Virus record (IMG/VR): IMGVR_UViG_3300043773_001779
Location: 1-40,226 of that record
Strand: one strand, 5' to 3'
Length of the DNA: 40,226 nt
Origin: a virus
Part shown: positions 8,976 to 16,720 of the stretch, in pieces
How positions within the stretch are numbered: the first letter of the stretch is position 1
Layout of the letters: every line of letters starts with the position of its first letter
Made by a program: the position numbers and the translations under genes
The notes under the pieces: model-generated
Database searches by the model: none
What the model was told of the DNA's origin: nothing
The model's input: the letters and a program-made list of their open reading frames with translations, nothing else

Positions 8976-11906
8976 ATGGCTCAGCTAAACTTCCCTGACA
9001 ATCCCATCGACGGGCAACTCTACCCGAATCCGTGTCCCGCGGGGGTGACTCAGTACAAGTGGGACGTGGCTTCAGGTATTTGGCGCATCGTGGGTGTTGC
9101 GACAGGAGTCACACCTGGAACTTTCGGTGATAACATCACGGTTGGTCAGTTTACTGTAGATGTCGCTGGAAAAATCACAGCAGCGGACAATATTCCTATT
9201 CGTGACGCAACTGTAAATAGCTCGGGTGTTGTCCGACTTAATGACAGCGCGTCGAGTCTCAGCATCACGCAAGCACTCACCGCTCGTGTCGGCAAATCAC
9301 TTCAGGATCAGATCGGCAATCTTAACAACTGCATCGTTCCGGATCACGCGAACATTGTCTCCGCTCTCAATGATCTTCAGAATCAGAACATCGAGCTTCA
9401 AACGAATGCGATGATCTGGTGCGGCTATTATAATGCCCTCGAAGGAGACATCAGTTTTGTTAGCATCACCGGCCAACGACTCGGCTATGTAGTCGGTCAA
9501 GAACTCCCTCTGCCATCTGCGGGCAACGGAGGAGACTTCTTCATCGTCACCGAATCCGGCAACCCGTATGCGGCAGGAGATTTCAACGCGCCTGACAAAT
9601 TCATTGAAGCCGGAAACTGGATCATCTCTGAAGCAGTCAGGTGGTCCGAAGTCAAAGCGAAAGGGAATCTGGCCGCTTCTGACATTTCCTGCTTCACACT
9701 TCCCCCTCTGACCGCCAACAACGTTCAAGGGGCGATCACTCAACTTTCGCAACTCATAAGAACCGGGGGTATTGGTGGCGCCACGATCAGCATCAATCCC
9801 CCCGCCAGCCCATATCAAGGCCAACTTTGGTGGGACAACGAACGGGGCTATTTCTACATTTACTATCGTGATCCCAATGGCGACCAGTGGGTCGAGATCG
9901 GTGGTGGCGGATCTGACGCGCTTCAAAGTGGTGGTGGTGGAATCGTTCTGCTTGAGACTGGGGTCGGTCTTCAAGGTGGTCCAATCACCTCTGAAGGAAA
10001 GATTGCGTTGGTGCCGGCCACCAAAAACACCCTTGGAGGTTTCATTCCTGGACGTGGTCTGACCTATGAGGTCGCCACAGGTTTGACTGGGGTTAGTCTT
10101 TCCGCGAATTATAACAGCGCCAGTCCAGATGTCGCATTCAGTCAAGCCGGAGCGAATGCTCTCGCGACATCTATTCAAGCACTTTCAGGAGCCAACGTTC
10201 TTGCCGGAACTTACAATGCTCAAACAGGCCTCCTAGTTTACGCAACACCGGCGGGTGTGGCTAAAGGATTCAAAGCAAACGACCCGCTTCCTGTCGCAAG
10301 CAGGACGATCGACAACTATTATGTCATTGTCACTGTCGGGGGAAACTTCGGCCCCGACGGAGTCCAGCCCTCGGGAGCTGGGGACTGGTGGCTTTGCCAG
10401 GCCGACGACAACACCCTCCCCTCGTGGTTTCTCATCGATTTTGAGAACCTTGGCGCCGCCGCTGAAAACGTCACCGTCAATCGGATCTCCGGAATCGATT
10501 TTGCCAGCAACGTTCAAACCGCTTTAGAGGCGATTGAACTGCAGGTACAGGGTCGCATAGAATTTGCTCAATCGACAACCGAAGGTCTCACTGTCACCGT
10601 TTCTGACCCGGACCCCAATGACAATGACGGCACACGTCTTGAAATTGGAGTCAATTCCGCGTCATTGACTCAGAAGGGAATCGTCCAACTCACGAGTGAT
10701 GTAACCGGCAATTCCGAGTCTCTGGCAATTACACAACTCGCCGCCTCTGGGCTAAATAGCAAAATTAGCGCCATCGCGGGCGCCAACGTTCTCGCTGGAA
10801 CCTACAACGCAAATACGGGTCGTGTCACTTCCGTTACTCCGGCTGGTGCCTCTAATGATTTCATTGTTGGTATCAACGCCCCAGACGCTGCGAAAGTTAG
10901 AGATAACTACTATTTGATTGTGACCGTTGGCGGCGGTTTCGGACCTCCGGGAGCGTCGCTCCCTCCAGGTGGAGTGCAACCTGGAGACTGGTTCATTGTA
11001 GAAAATGAACCCACATTCGCCCCTACGTGGGTGACCATCGATTTTGACAACCGCACGACAACGGCTTCGCTGGTTGCTGTCACCCCGATCCCCAATCTTT
11101 CTGCGACTGACGTTCAAAACGCCCTGCTGCAGATTGAGGACCAAGTTGATAACACCATCACAGGCGTTCTCAGTCAGAATGGCGGTATCACGGTTGAAAT
11201 CACTCCTGCAAATGCATCCTTCGGATTCAATTCCAAACTCACACTGAATCCCGCCACTCCAACAGGCATCGGTGGAGTCTTTGTCGCCCCTAACAACGGC
11301 CTCATCCTAACGCAAGCCGGTGGACTGTCAGTGTCCCCGGCTACTAAAACCGTTGTCGGTGGAGTTAAGGTCGGGTCCGGTCTTGACATCAGCGGTGACG
11401 GCACGATTAGTTTGGGGTCCGGAGTTGGCACGGTAACGTCAGTCAATGCCTCTGGAGGCGACACTGGCATGACTTTCAGTGGCGGTCCGATTCAAACTTT
11501 TGGCACGCTCACACTCGATGGCACACTGAATGTCACAAGCGGGGGAACTGGGGCAAACAGCGCAACCGGCGCTCTTACCAACCTCCTGCCAAGTCAGTCT
11601 GGAAACGCTGGCAAAGTTTTGACGACCAATGGAAGCACGGTTTCATGGGGTGCAGGCGGGGGTGGAGGCGTTCAGTCTATTACGTTCCAATCCCCGCTCA
11701 CCGGCGGAACTATATCTAACACAGGGACCGTTGGAATCCAAGTCGCTAATGCTTCCCAAGATGGGGTGATGACGGCCGCTTACGCATCTCAGGTCGATAA
11801 ACTGCCTTTGAATGTCGGCACTAACTCCTCAGGAAACAGGTTCGTTTCCAGCTCGACGCCAACACCGTCCGATGGTGTTAACGGAGATATTTGGTACGTC
11901 GTATGA
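8976..11906 (+). CDS. Very long repeat tail fibre protein, anchor module A
   Basis: This is a 976-residue protein, the longest fibre in the window. Module A is at residues 1-40 (NFPDNPIDGQLYPNP, QYKWD). The body alternates beta shaft units (GVGLQGGPITSEGKIALVPAT) with a larger domain present three times. Two clear copies sit at about residues 404-500 and 601-700 (each ANVLAGTYNA, then DNYY-IVTVGG, then W--IDF). A more divergent copy lies at about 145-225 (WCGYYNALEGDI, GNGGDFFIVTES, GNWIISEA). VQ-AL-AIE-QV helices follow these copies. The C-terminus reads TPTPSDGVNGDIWYVV. It is probably a main shaft component, translated with the next gene through an ATGA overlap. Confidence 0.8.
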   Translation: MAQLNFPDNPIDGQLYPNPCPAGVTQYKWDVASGIWRIVGVATGVTPGTFGDNITVGQFTVDVAGKITAADNIPIRDATVNSSGVVRLNDSASSLSITQALTARVGKSLQDQIGNLNNCIVPDHANIVSALNDLQNQNIELQTNAMIWCGYYNALEGDISFVSITGQRLGYVVGQELPLPSAGNGGDFFIVTESGNPYAAGDFNAPDKFIEAGNWIISEAVRWSEVKAKGNLAASDISCFTLPPLTANNVQGAITQLSQLIRTGGIGGATISINPPASPYQGQLWWDNERGYFYIYYRDPNGDQWVEIGGGGSDALQSGGGGIVLLETGVGLQGGPITSEGKIALVPATKNTLGGFIPGRGLTYEVATGLTGVSLSANYNSASPDVAFSQAGANALATSIQALSGANVLAGTYNAQTGLLVYATPAGVAKGFKANDPLPVASRTIDNYYVIVTVGGNFGPDGVQPSGAGDWWLCQADDNTLPSWFLIDFENLGAAAENVTVNRISGIDFASNVQTALEAIELQVQGRIEFAQSTTEGLTVTVSDPDPNDNDGTRLEIGVNSASLTQKGIVQLTSDVTGNSESLAITQLAASGLNSKISAIAGANVLAGTYNANTGRVTSVTPAGASNDFIVGINAPDAAKVRDNYYLIVTVGGGFGPPGASLPPGGVQPGDWFIVENEPTFAPTWVTIDFDNRTTTASLVAVTPIPNLSATDVQNALLQIEDQVDNTITGVLSQNGGITVEITPANASFGFNSKLTLNPATPTGIGGVFVAPNNGLILTQAGGLSVSPATKTVVGGVKVGSGLDISGDGTISLGSGVGTVTSVNASGGDTGMTFSGGPIQTFGTLTLDGTLNVTSGGTGANSATGALTNLLPSQSGNAGKVLTTNGSTVSWGAGGGGGVQSITFQSPLTGGTISNTGTVGIQVANASQDGVMTAAYASQVDKLPLNVGTNSSGNRFVSSSTPTPSDGVNGDIWYVV

Positions 11907-12760
11907 CAATTAGTGTAAAAGACGGCGGACAATGGAAATCCGCTAAACAGATCTTTGTCAAAGATGGCGGAGTGTGGAAAGAAGTTCAACAGCTTTATGT
12001 AAAAGATGTCGGATCTTGGAAGCAAAGTTATGTAAATAGACCCCCATACCAGGACAGTGTAACAATCACAGTCGCCGGAACTTGGACGGTCCCAGCGGGA
12101 GTGACGACCGTACGAGTCACTTGTTTTGGGGGCGGCTCTTCGGCCTCTGGAAACACATCTTTCGGGGGAAAAACTAAGGCGACCTTCAATGTGAGTCCTG
12201 GGGAAACTTTCAGAGTCGACTTCTTTAGCGGAGGGAGCTCATGGGACGTGGGCTCGCGAGGCGGGCAGTCTTCAGGTGGTGGGTCGGCTGCGGCCATTGG
12301 TTTAAATACTGGGAGTACTCTCACACAGTCCACCCTTTACATGATCGCTGGCGGTGGTGGTGGATGTTCCCCATCTGGAGCGGGTGGCAACGGCGGAGGC
12401 AGTTCTGGAGGAAGCGGGGGTGGAAGCAACTCAGGTAAGGGCGGAACACAAAATTCAGGCGGTGCTGGAGGCGCGGCTTCAGGCGGCAACTCCGACCAAG
12501 ACGGAAACCCAGGAGGAGCTCTTTCGGGTGGCTCAGGCGTCACCGCAAGACCCGGTGGTTGCGGAAGCGGTGGTGGATCTGCTCCGGGCGGCGGAGCGGG
12601 CTGGTTTGGGGGCGGAGGAGTTTCTGGAGACTGCACCGGCGGGAACGCTGGCGGCGGTGGTGGCTCATCTAGACTTCAGATCCCGGGGGACCGTTCACCT
12701 CAAGAATTGGAAAATTCTCAAGGAACAAGTTCCGAACTCAAAGTGTTCATTGAGTATTGA
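11903..12760 (+). CDS. Glycine-rich adhesin-like protein with VKDGG-W repeats
   Basis: This is a 285-residue protein. The start at 11903 (ATGA overlapping the previous TGA) is preferred over an ATG at 11891 because it places the repeats at the N-terminus. Residues 3-44 are three 14-residue repeats of the form VKDGG-WK. From residue 55 the sequence matches the phage glycine-rich domain pattern (TVAGTWTVPAGVTTVRVTCFGGG). It then becomes extremely Gly/Ser-rich, with many GGGG runs up to about residue 260. In phage S16, a Gly-rich adhesin forms packed polyglycine-II helices at the fibre tip, and a similar fold is plausible here. It probably caps or binds the 976-residue fibre encoded just upstream. 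Confidence 0.75.
   Translation: MTISVKDGGQWKSAKQIFVKDGGVWKEVQQLYVKDVGSWKQSYVNRPPYQDSVTITVAGTWTVPAGVTTVRVTCFGGGSSASGNTSFGGKTKATFNVSPGETFRVDFFSGGSSWDVGSRGGQSSGGGSAAAIGLNTGSTLTQSTLYMIAGGGGGCSPSGAGGNGGGSSGGSGGGSNSGKGGTQNSGGAGGAASGGNSDQDGNPGGALSGGSGVTARPGGCGSGGGSAPGGGAGWFGGGGVSGDCTGGNAGGGGGSSRLQIPGDRSPQELENSQGTSSELKVFIEY
11909..12034 (+). repeat. Three 42-base VKDGG-WK repeats
   Basis: Residues 3-44 of the glycine-rich protein form three 14-residue units: VKDGGQWK, VKDGGVWK and VKDVGSWK at matching positions. It is probably a short beta-repeat connecting to the upstream fibre. Confidence 0.88.
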
Positions 12761-12768
12761 GGGTAAAA
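12761..12768 (+). promoter_or_regulatory. GGGTAAAA motif (candidate late promoter)
   Basis: It directly follows the TGA of the glycine-rich gene and lies 37 nt before the collagen fibre start at 12798. Confidence 0.55.
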
Positions 12769-12797
12769 CTCTACCAAATCAGCCAAGTTTCGTATAA

Positions 12798-13775
12798 ATG
12801 GCTCTTACCAAGGCGCAATTGATGGATGTGCCAGGTGGTCCTGGTGTGGTTGGCGCTGTCAAGGCTGGCAGTGGAATCACGATCGGGCCTGATGGCAGCA
12901 TCTCAGTAGGCTCTCCCTCTGGTGGGGCGGTTACACGTGTTCTCGCGGGAACGGGTATTGCAGTGACCCCGACATCCGGATATGGAGACGTCACCGTGTC
13001 CGTGGATCCCACTACCACGGTCACAAAGATCATCGCGGGAACCTCGATCACCCTCTCGCCTTCGAGCGGTCTTGGCGATGTCACAATCAGCTCGGCTGGT
13101 GGCGCCGCCGGGCCTCCGGGCCCTCCTGGACCAGGTGGATCTCCGGGAAGCAACGGTGGACCCGGTCCTCAAGGTCCTCCCGGACCCCCAGGCCCTCCGG
13201 GACCAGTCGGTCCAGGACTTGTGGGACTTCAGTCTGCCACATATGATATCTCCGGTACTTTCACAGTTCCAGCCGGCGTCACAACTCTGACCGTGTCGAT
13301 GACAGGCGGTGGTGGCGGTGGTGGAAATGGATACACAGTGGGTCCAACATCATTCTTTGTCGGTGGCGGTGGTGGTTCCGGGGGAGCGATCTATGGCCAA
13401 TCGTTCTCCGTAACTTCGGGTCAAGTGATCCCAGTCACGGTTGGTCAAGGTGGTATTGGCGGAGCTTTGGGTTCCTCTGGAGACCCAAGTTCGTTCGGTC
13501 CACTCACAGTGACAGGTGGCTCTTGGACACCACTCAGCAATGCGACTCCCACATCCCCAGGCATCGGCTCCCCTGCAGGTTCGCCGGACGGCAACCCCGG
13601 GGCGTCAGGAAGTCCTATTGTGACCTCCGATCCCAGTGCCTTCTCTCTCGGTGGTGCTTCCGGCATCAATGAGCTTGGTCAGCGCGGTGGTGGTGGAAAT
13701 GGCGGCAGTTCGTCATACACCACTGGACAATCTGGACAACCTGGTCGGGTTTACATCACCTGGACCTACGAATAA
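12798..13775 (+). CDS. Collagen-like fibre with glycine-rich head, anchor module B
   Basis: This is a 325-residue protein in three parts. Module B is at residues 1-35 (TKAQLMDVPGGPGVVGAVKA, then PDGSI) and is almost identical in the 307-residue paralogue at 14429. Two GTGIAVTP / GTSITLSP beta units follow. About 12 Gly-X-Y triplets come next (bases 13110-13214), many being GPP, the triplet that collagen prolyl-4-hydroxylases modify. The C-terminal 185 residues are a glycine-rich domain (TFTVPAGVTTLTVSMTGGGG onward). It has its own GGGTAAAA motif 37 nt upstream, and the hydroxylase gene begins 17 bases after its stop. The role is inferred as a trimeric adhesin fibre. Confidence 0.85.
   Translation: MALTKAQLMDVPGGPGVVGAVKAGSGITIGPDGSISVGSPSGGAVTRVLAGTGIAVTPTSGYGDVTVSVDPTTTVTKIIAGTSITLSPSSGLGDVTISSAGGAAGPPGPPGPGGSPGSNGGPGPQGPPGPPGPPGPVGPGLVGLQSATYDISGTFTVPAGVTTLTVSMTGGGGGGGNGYTVGPTSFFVGGGGGSGGAIYGQSFSVTSGQVIPVTVGQGGIGGALGSSGDPSSFGPLTVTGGSWTPLSNATPTSPGIGSPAGSPDGNPGASGSPIVTSDPSAFSLGGASGINELGQRGGGGNGGSSSYTTGQSGQPGRVYITWTYE
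13110..13214 (+). repeat. Collagen-like Gly-X-Y repeat, about 12 triplets
   Basis: It begins [12 protein letters not shown] and ends [12 protein letters not shown]. It is one of two collagen stalks flanking the P4H-like gene. Confidence 0.95.
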
Positions 13776-13792
13776 GCAAATCACCTTCATCA

Positions 13793-14404
13793 ATGGATAA
13801 ACTAGTCCAGCAGATTAAAGTTCTGTCCAAGACCGAACTTCAGGAAATCAATTCCATCATTGACTCTTTCAGTGATCGGTTTACGCAGTCAACTGTCTTT
13901 ACGAACGATGACTCGGGTAATTCAATCCTTGACGCGAGTTACCGTACCAGTTGGGGCACGGGCATCGAACCTGGAAGTGGTTTAGAGCAGAAGATTCACT
14001 CCGCGATGGACCGCGGACTTGTAGAGTACAGAAAGAGACTCGTGGAATATCACGAGATGTTTCAATACTGGCCCGTTCCATTCTCGACTGAAACTTTCTG
14101 TGGGAGGGAAGACATTCAAGTTCTTCAGTATTCCCCTGGACAGGAGTATGTGTTCCATCACGATCAGTCTGACTATATCAACAACAGCGCTTATTACAGA
14201 ACTCTCTCCACGATTTTGTATCTAAACGATGACTTTGATGGAGGCGGCACCGCATTCCCTCACAAGACATTCAAACCAAAGGCGGGTCACGCTTTGTTCT
14301 TCCCCTCGAACTGGTGCTACCCCCACTCCGGACAGAAAGTTATCTCGGGGTCAAAACGTGTTGCGGTCACTTGGTGGTACTGCATCCGAGAAAAAGAGGG
14401 GTAA
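13793..14404 (+). CDS. Prolyl-4-hydroxylase-like 2OG-Fe(II) dioxygenase
   Basis: This is a 203-residue protein with the complete active site of the family. The iron ligands are H122 and D124 (in EYVFHHDQSD) and H178 (in YPHSGQ). A basic residue at K188/R189 should bind 2-oxoglutarate. The strand LSTILYLNDDFDGGGTAFP and the GHALFFPSNW segment are characteristic of the P4H subgroup. Such enzymes hydroxylate proline in peptides using O2, 2-oxoglutarate and Fe(II). The gene lies exactly between two collagen-like fibre genes (12798, 14429), which makes their Gly-X-Pro triplets the obvious candidate substrates; this is inference. A host protein target is the alternative. The stop TAA is inside the next GGGTAAAA motif. 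Confidence 0.88.
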   Translation: MDKLVQQIKVLSKTELQEINSIIDSFSDRFTQSTVFTNDDSGNSILDASYRTSWGTGIEPGSGLEQKIHSAMDRGLVEYRKRLVEYHEMFQYWPVPFSTETFCGREDIQVLQYSPGQEYVFHHDQSDYINNSAYYRTLSTILYLNDDFDGGGTAFPHKTFKPKAGHALFFPSNWCYPHSGQKVISGSKRVAVTWWYCIREKEG

Positions 14405-14406
14405 AA
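14399..14406 (+). promoter_or_regulatory. GGGTAAAA motif (candidate late promoter)
   Basis: The hydroxylase stop TAA is inside the motif. It lies 30 nt before the second collagen fibre gene. Confidence 0.55.
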
Positions 14407-14428
14407 TCACCGAAAGCACTATTGGCAT

Positions 14429-15352
14429 ATGGCTCTGAACATTGCCCAACTCATGGACGTTCCGGACGGTCCCGGTGTCGTTGGGGCGATACGGGCTGGT
14501 TCTGGAATAATCCTATCTCCTGACGGTCAGGTTTCAATCGACCCCTCTTCCACTGTGGTGAAAATCACTGCGGGCAGCGGAATCTCATTGAATCCGACTT
14601 CAGGCGAAGGCGCCGTAACTGTTGGCGTGAACTCCACTCTAACAGTAACTCGTCTGATTCAGGGCACAAATGTTCTCCTCGTTCCCGCAACTGGTGTGGG
14701 GAACGTCACCGTGGCCTACAATGGCCCCGCCGGCGGGCCTGGACCCACAGGACCACAAGGTCCGAATGGATCACCTGGCAGCCCCGGACCTCAAGGCCCT
14801 CAGGGGCCTCCGGGCCCTCCGGGGCCTCCGGGACCCCCAGCTCCTCCTGCACCTCCAGGAAGCAGAACATTTTACTCGAGTGAGAATTGGACTGTTCCGA
14901 CGGGCATCACTCAGTTTAAGATTTCTGCCATTGGCGGAGGTGGTGGAGGCGGAGGGTGCTCCATCTTCAACGGCGCCGGCGGTGGTGGCGGAGGACAGGT
15001 GTATCGTCAACCAGTGGGCATCCCACCGGGAACCCGAAATATCGACGTCACAGTCGGTGGTGGAGCCGGTGGTGGATGCAATGACGCTGGGCCTGGTGGA
15101 CCGACCTCTTTCGGCGGTTTCCTTACTTGCACCGGAGGCGGTGGTGGGCAGGGCGGTCAAGACGCCGGCGGCGGTGACGGCGGATCCCCCAACGGCAACC
15201 CCCGCAGTGGCACCGGAGGAGGAGGCGGTGGAGTCAATGAGCTGTCAGGTTACGGCGGTGGAGGCCCTGGACAGGGCATGCAGCCGGGCTCGCGCAAACC
15301 TCCAGGCGTTCCAGGTCAAAACGGTTTGATGATCGTAACCTGGGGACAGTAA
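14429..15352 (+). CDS. Collagen-like fibre with glycine-rich head, anchor module B (second copy)
   Basis: This is a 307-residue paralogue of the gene at 12798. Module B opens it ([20 protein letters not shown]). Two PTSG/PATG beta units follow. Twelve Gly-X-Y triplets span bases 14732-14839, ending in four consecutive GPP and two APP triplets. The glycine-rich head begins with [20 protein letters not shown]. The head differs clearly from its paralogue in sequence but not in type (a CSIFNG loop and a [10 protein letters not shown] stretch with Cys), consistent with alternative receptor binding. Repeated GGC/GGA runs make the coding DNA strongly biased. A GGGTAAAA motif lies 30 nt upstream. Confidence 0.85.
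   Translation: MALNIAQLMDVPDGPGVVGAIRAGSGIILSPDGQVSIDPSSTVVKITAGSGISLNPTSGEGAVTVGVNSTLTVTRLIQGTNVLLVPATGVGNVTVAYNGPAGGPGPTGPQGPNGSPGSPGPQGPQGPPGPPGPPGPPAPPAPPGSRTFYSSENWTVPTGITQFKISAIGGGGGGGGCSIFNGAGGGGGGQVYRQPVGIPPGTRNIDVTVGGGAGGGCNDAGPGGPTSFGGFLTCTGGGGGQGGQDAGGGDGGSPNGNPRSGTGGGGGGVNELSGYGGGGPGQGMQPGSRKPPGVPGQNGLMIVTWGQ
14732..14857 (+). repeat. Collagen-like Gly-X-Y repeat, 12 triplets plus two APP
   Basis: It includes four consecutive GPP triplets (bases 14804-14839). The two final APP triplets break the glycine register at the junction with the glycine-rich head. Confidence 0.95.
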
Positions 15353-15356
15353 ACCA

Positions 15357-15364
15357 GGGTAAAA
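15357..15364 (+). promoter_or_regulatory. GGGTAAAA motif (candidate late promoter)
   Basis: It lies four bases after the upstream stop and 30 nt before the ATG at 15387. Confidence 0.55.
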
Positions 15365-15386
15365 GCTATTATCTTAGGTACTCATC

Positions 15387-16082
15387 ATGAAGCGAGGACT
15401 AGTTTCCCCGAATCAAATTCTGCGCTCTCAGCAAATCTGGCCGTTGCAAACCGTCCAAGGTGCTCCGCTTGGGGCGTACATTGTGGATGTGGTCCCCACT
15501 GGAACTGAGTACACGGTTGCACTGCCTCTATTCTGGGTTGATGTTCCTGATACCGCCCAAGGCTACACCTACTATTGGGACAGCGTTGCCGAGCTCGCTA
15601 TTGAAATCACACAGACTCTTTACTGGTTGACTGAAGATATTTCCTTCTTTGGCTCACAAGCGGAAGCGGTCAGGATTATTCCAGCAACGGGCACTCAGCC
15701 AGCTAACACGACCAATGAGCAACCTTTGGTTGGGGGAGAAGGTTCCGGTCTGTACTGGTATGACAATCAGTGGGTGAATTCTTGGTTCAGCCCGGAAGTT
15801 TACACCACAGTTCCTGAAGCTCAGGAATATCTTATTCAGCAAACCAATGTCGTGGCAGCAGGCGCCGTTAATACTCAGCTACGCGCATACTCCCTGATCC
15901 AAGTCCTGTCGGCTCCAGCACCCACAGATTTGATTAGCTTTGACTACGCTCCCATGAACATCGTGGATTATCAGGCGTTCATCGACGTTCAGGTAGCAGC
16001 TCGTGATGGCATTGTTAACGCCGCTACTTCTTTGAGCGACCTGTTTGACTTCAATCCCGCCGAACTGGACACAATTCCCTAA
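15387..16082 (+). CDS. Unknown protein closing the fibre cluster
   Basis: This is a 231-residue protein that I do not recognise. The N-terminal half is beta-rich with many aromatic residues (PLGAYIVDVVPTGTEY, YTYYWDSVAELAIEITQTLYWL). A middle WYDNQWVNSWFSPEVY stretch looks exposed. The C-terminal third is helical (VDYQAFIDVQVAARDGIVNAATSLSDLF). It is preceded by a GGGTAAAA motif 30 nt upstream and followed by a strong terminator, so it forms a one-gene late transcript at the end of the fibre block. A structural or fibre-associated role is likely from position only. Its stop overlaps the stop of the convergent hydroxylase gene. Confidence 0.65.
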   Translation: MKRGLVSPNQILRSQQIWPLQTVQGAPLGAYIVDVVPTGTEYTVALPLFWVDVPDTAQGYTYYWDSVAELAIEITQTLYWLTEDISFFGSQAEAVRIIPATGTQPANTTNEQPLVGGEGSGLYWYDNQWVNSWFSPEVYTTVPEAQEYLIQQTNVVAAGAVNTQLRAYSLIQVLSAPAPTDLISFDYAPMNIVDYQAFIDVQVAARDGIVNAATSLSDLFDFNPAELDTIP

Positions 16083-16702
16083 CGCCACCTCGGGCCAACA
16101 ACCCAACCCACAAGGGACTTTCGAGTCCCTTTTTTGATGGGACGGACCCGGTGAAGGGTCGTTGAGTCGAAAATTATGAGTAAGCCTTTCTGTTGGGGGA
16201 TCTCATACATCTCATTCTCATAATTCATCATCTGAAACTGTCCGCCTTCATATTCGGAGGAGTCACTCAGAATCAACGAGAATGACAATTTACGACAAGC
16301 ATCTGAGGGTTCGCCCTCATTCCAAAAAACGTTCTTGTTTGTGTTGGTGATGACTCCGTAGGTGTCTTTTGTCCCCATCGAATCGTCTCGATGCCAACCA
16401 TAGAATTGTCCAGGTCCATATGTGGTGTACTGCATGGACTCGTTGTCGATATGGCTGATATCAAATCTAAAATTCTCTCTATTTGCTCTCTGAACGTAGT
16501 AAAATAAAAGTGGACCAATCCAATGATTGGTTAATAGCCAATTGATGCTTGAATTTCGAATGTCCATCTGGACCTCTTGGTCCTCCTCTACTCCGACCTC
16601 CGCTTGAACTTTTTTCGATGCGCCCTCGTCCAACTGATTGTGGAGTGCAGTCAGAATAGACTCATCGATGAATGTTTGATACCAAACTGATTGAAATGCC
16701 AC
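16079..16702 (-). CDS. 2OG-Fe(II) hydroxylase, PKHD/PiuC-like
   Basis: This is a 207-residue protein read from a GTG start. The HxD motif is H104/D106 (QFYGWHRDD), the distal iron ligand is H184 (STTLHRVRPI) and the 2-oxoglutarate Arg is R194. The YEGGQFQ strand and the TTLHRV-P--KGTR-SLVGW end match the PKHD-type hydroxylase family, which includes PiuC/YbiX and is common in cyanophages. It is a different subfamily from the P4H at 13793, with very low sequence similarity outside the motifs. The substrate is unknown; phage fibre proteins or a host factor are both possible. It follows an HNH-like gene on the minus strand with an 18-base gap. Its last codons overlie the terminator of the opposite strand. 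Confidence 0.85.
   Translation of the reverse strand: MAFQSVWYQTFIDESILTALHNQLDEGASKKVQAEVGVEEDQEVQMDIRNSSINWLLTNHWIGPLLFYYVQRANRENFRFDISHIDNESMQYTTYGPGQFYGWHRDDSMGTKDTYGVITNTNKNVFWNEGEPSDACRKLSFSLILSDSSEYEGGQFQMMNYENEMYEIPQQKGLLIIFDSTTLHRVRPIKKGTRKSLVGWVVGPRWR
16112..16135 (+). terminator. Rho-independent terminator inside an antisense gene
   Basis: AAGGGACT-TTCG-AGTCCCTT followed by TTTT, 30 bases after the plus-strand stop at 16082. The same bases code for the C-terminus of the minus-strand hydroxylase. Confidence 0.88.
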
Positions 16703-16720
16703 GTCTTTTCGAATGTAGTG

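Noticed and set aside
12337-12636. Long minus-strand Pro-rich frames opposite the glycine-rich genes
   Set aside because: They are complement artefacts of Gly codon runs (GGN read as NCC); no start signal or overlap logic supports them.
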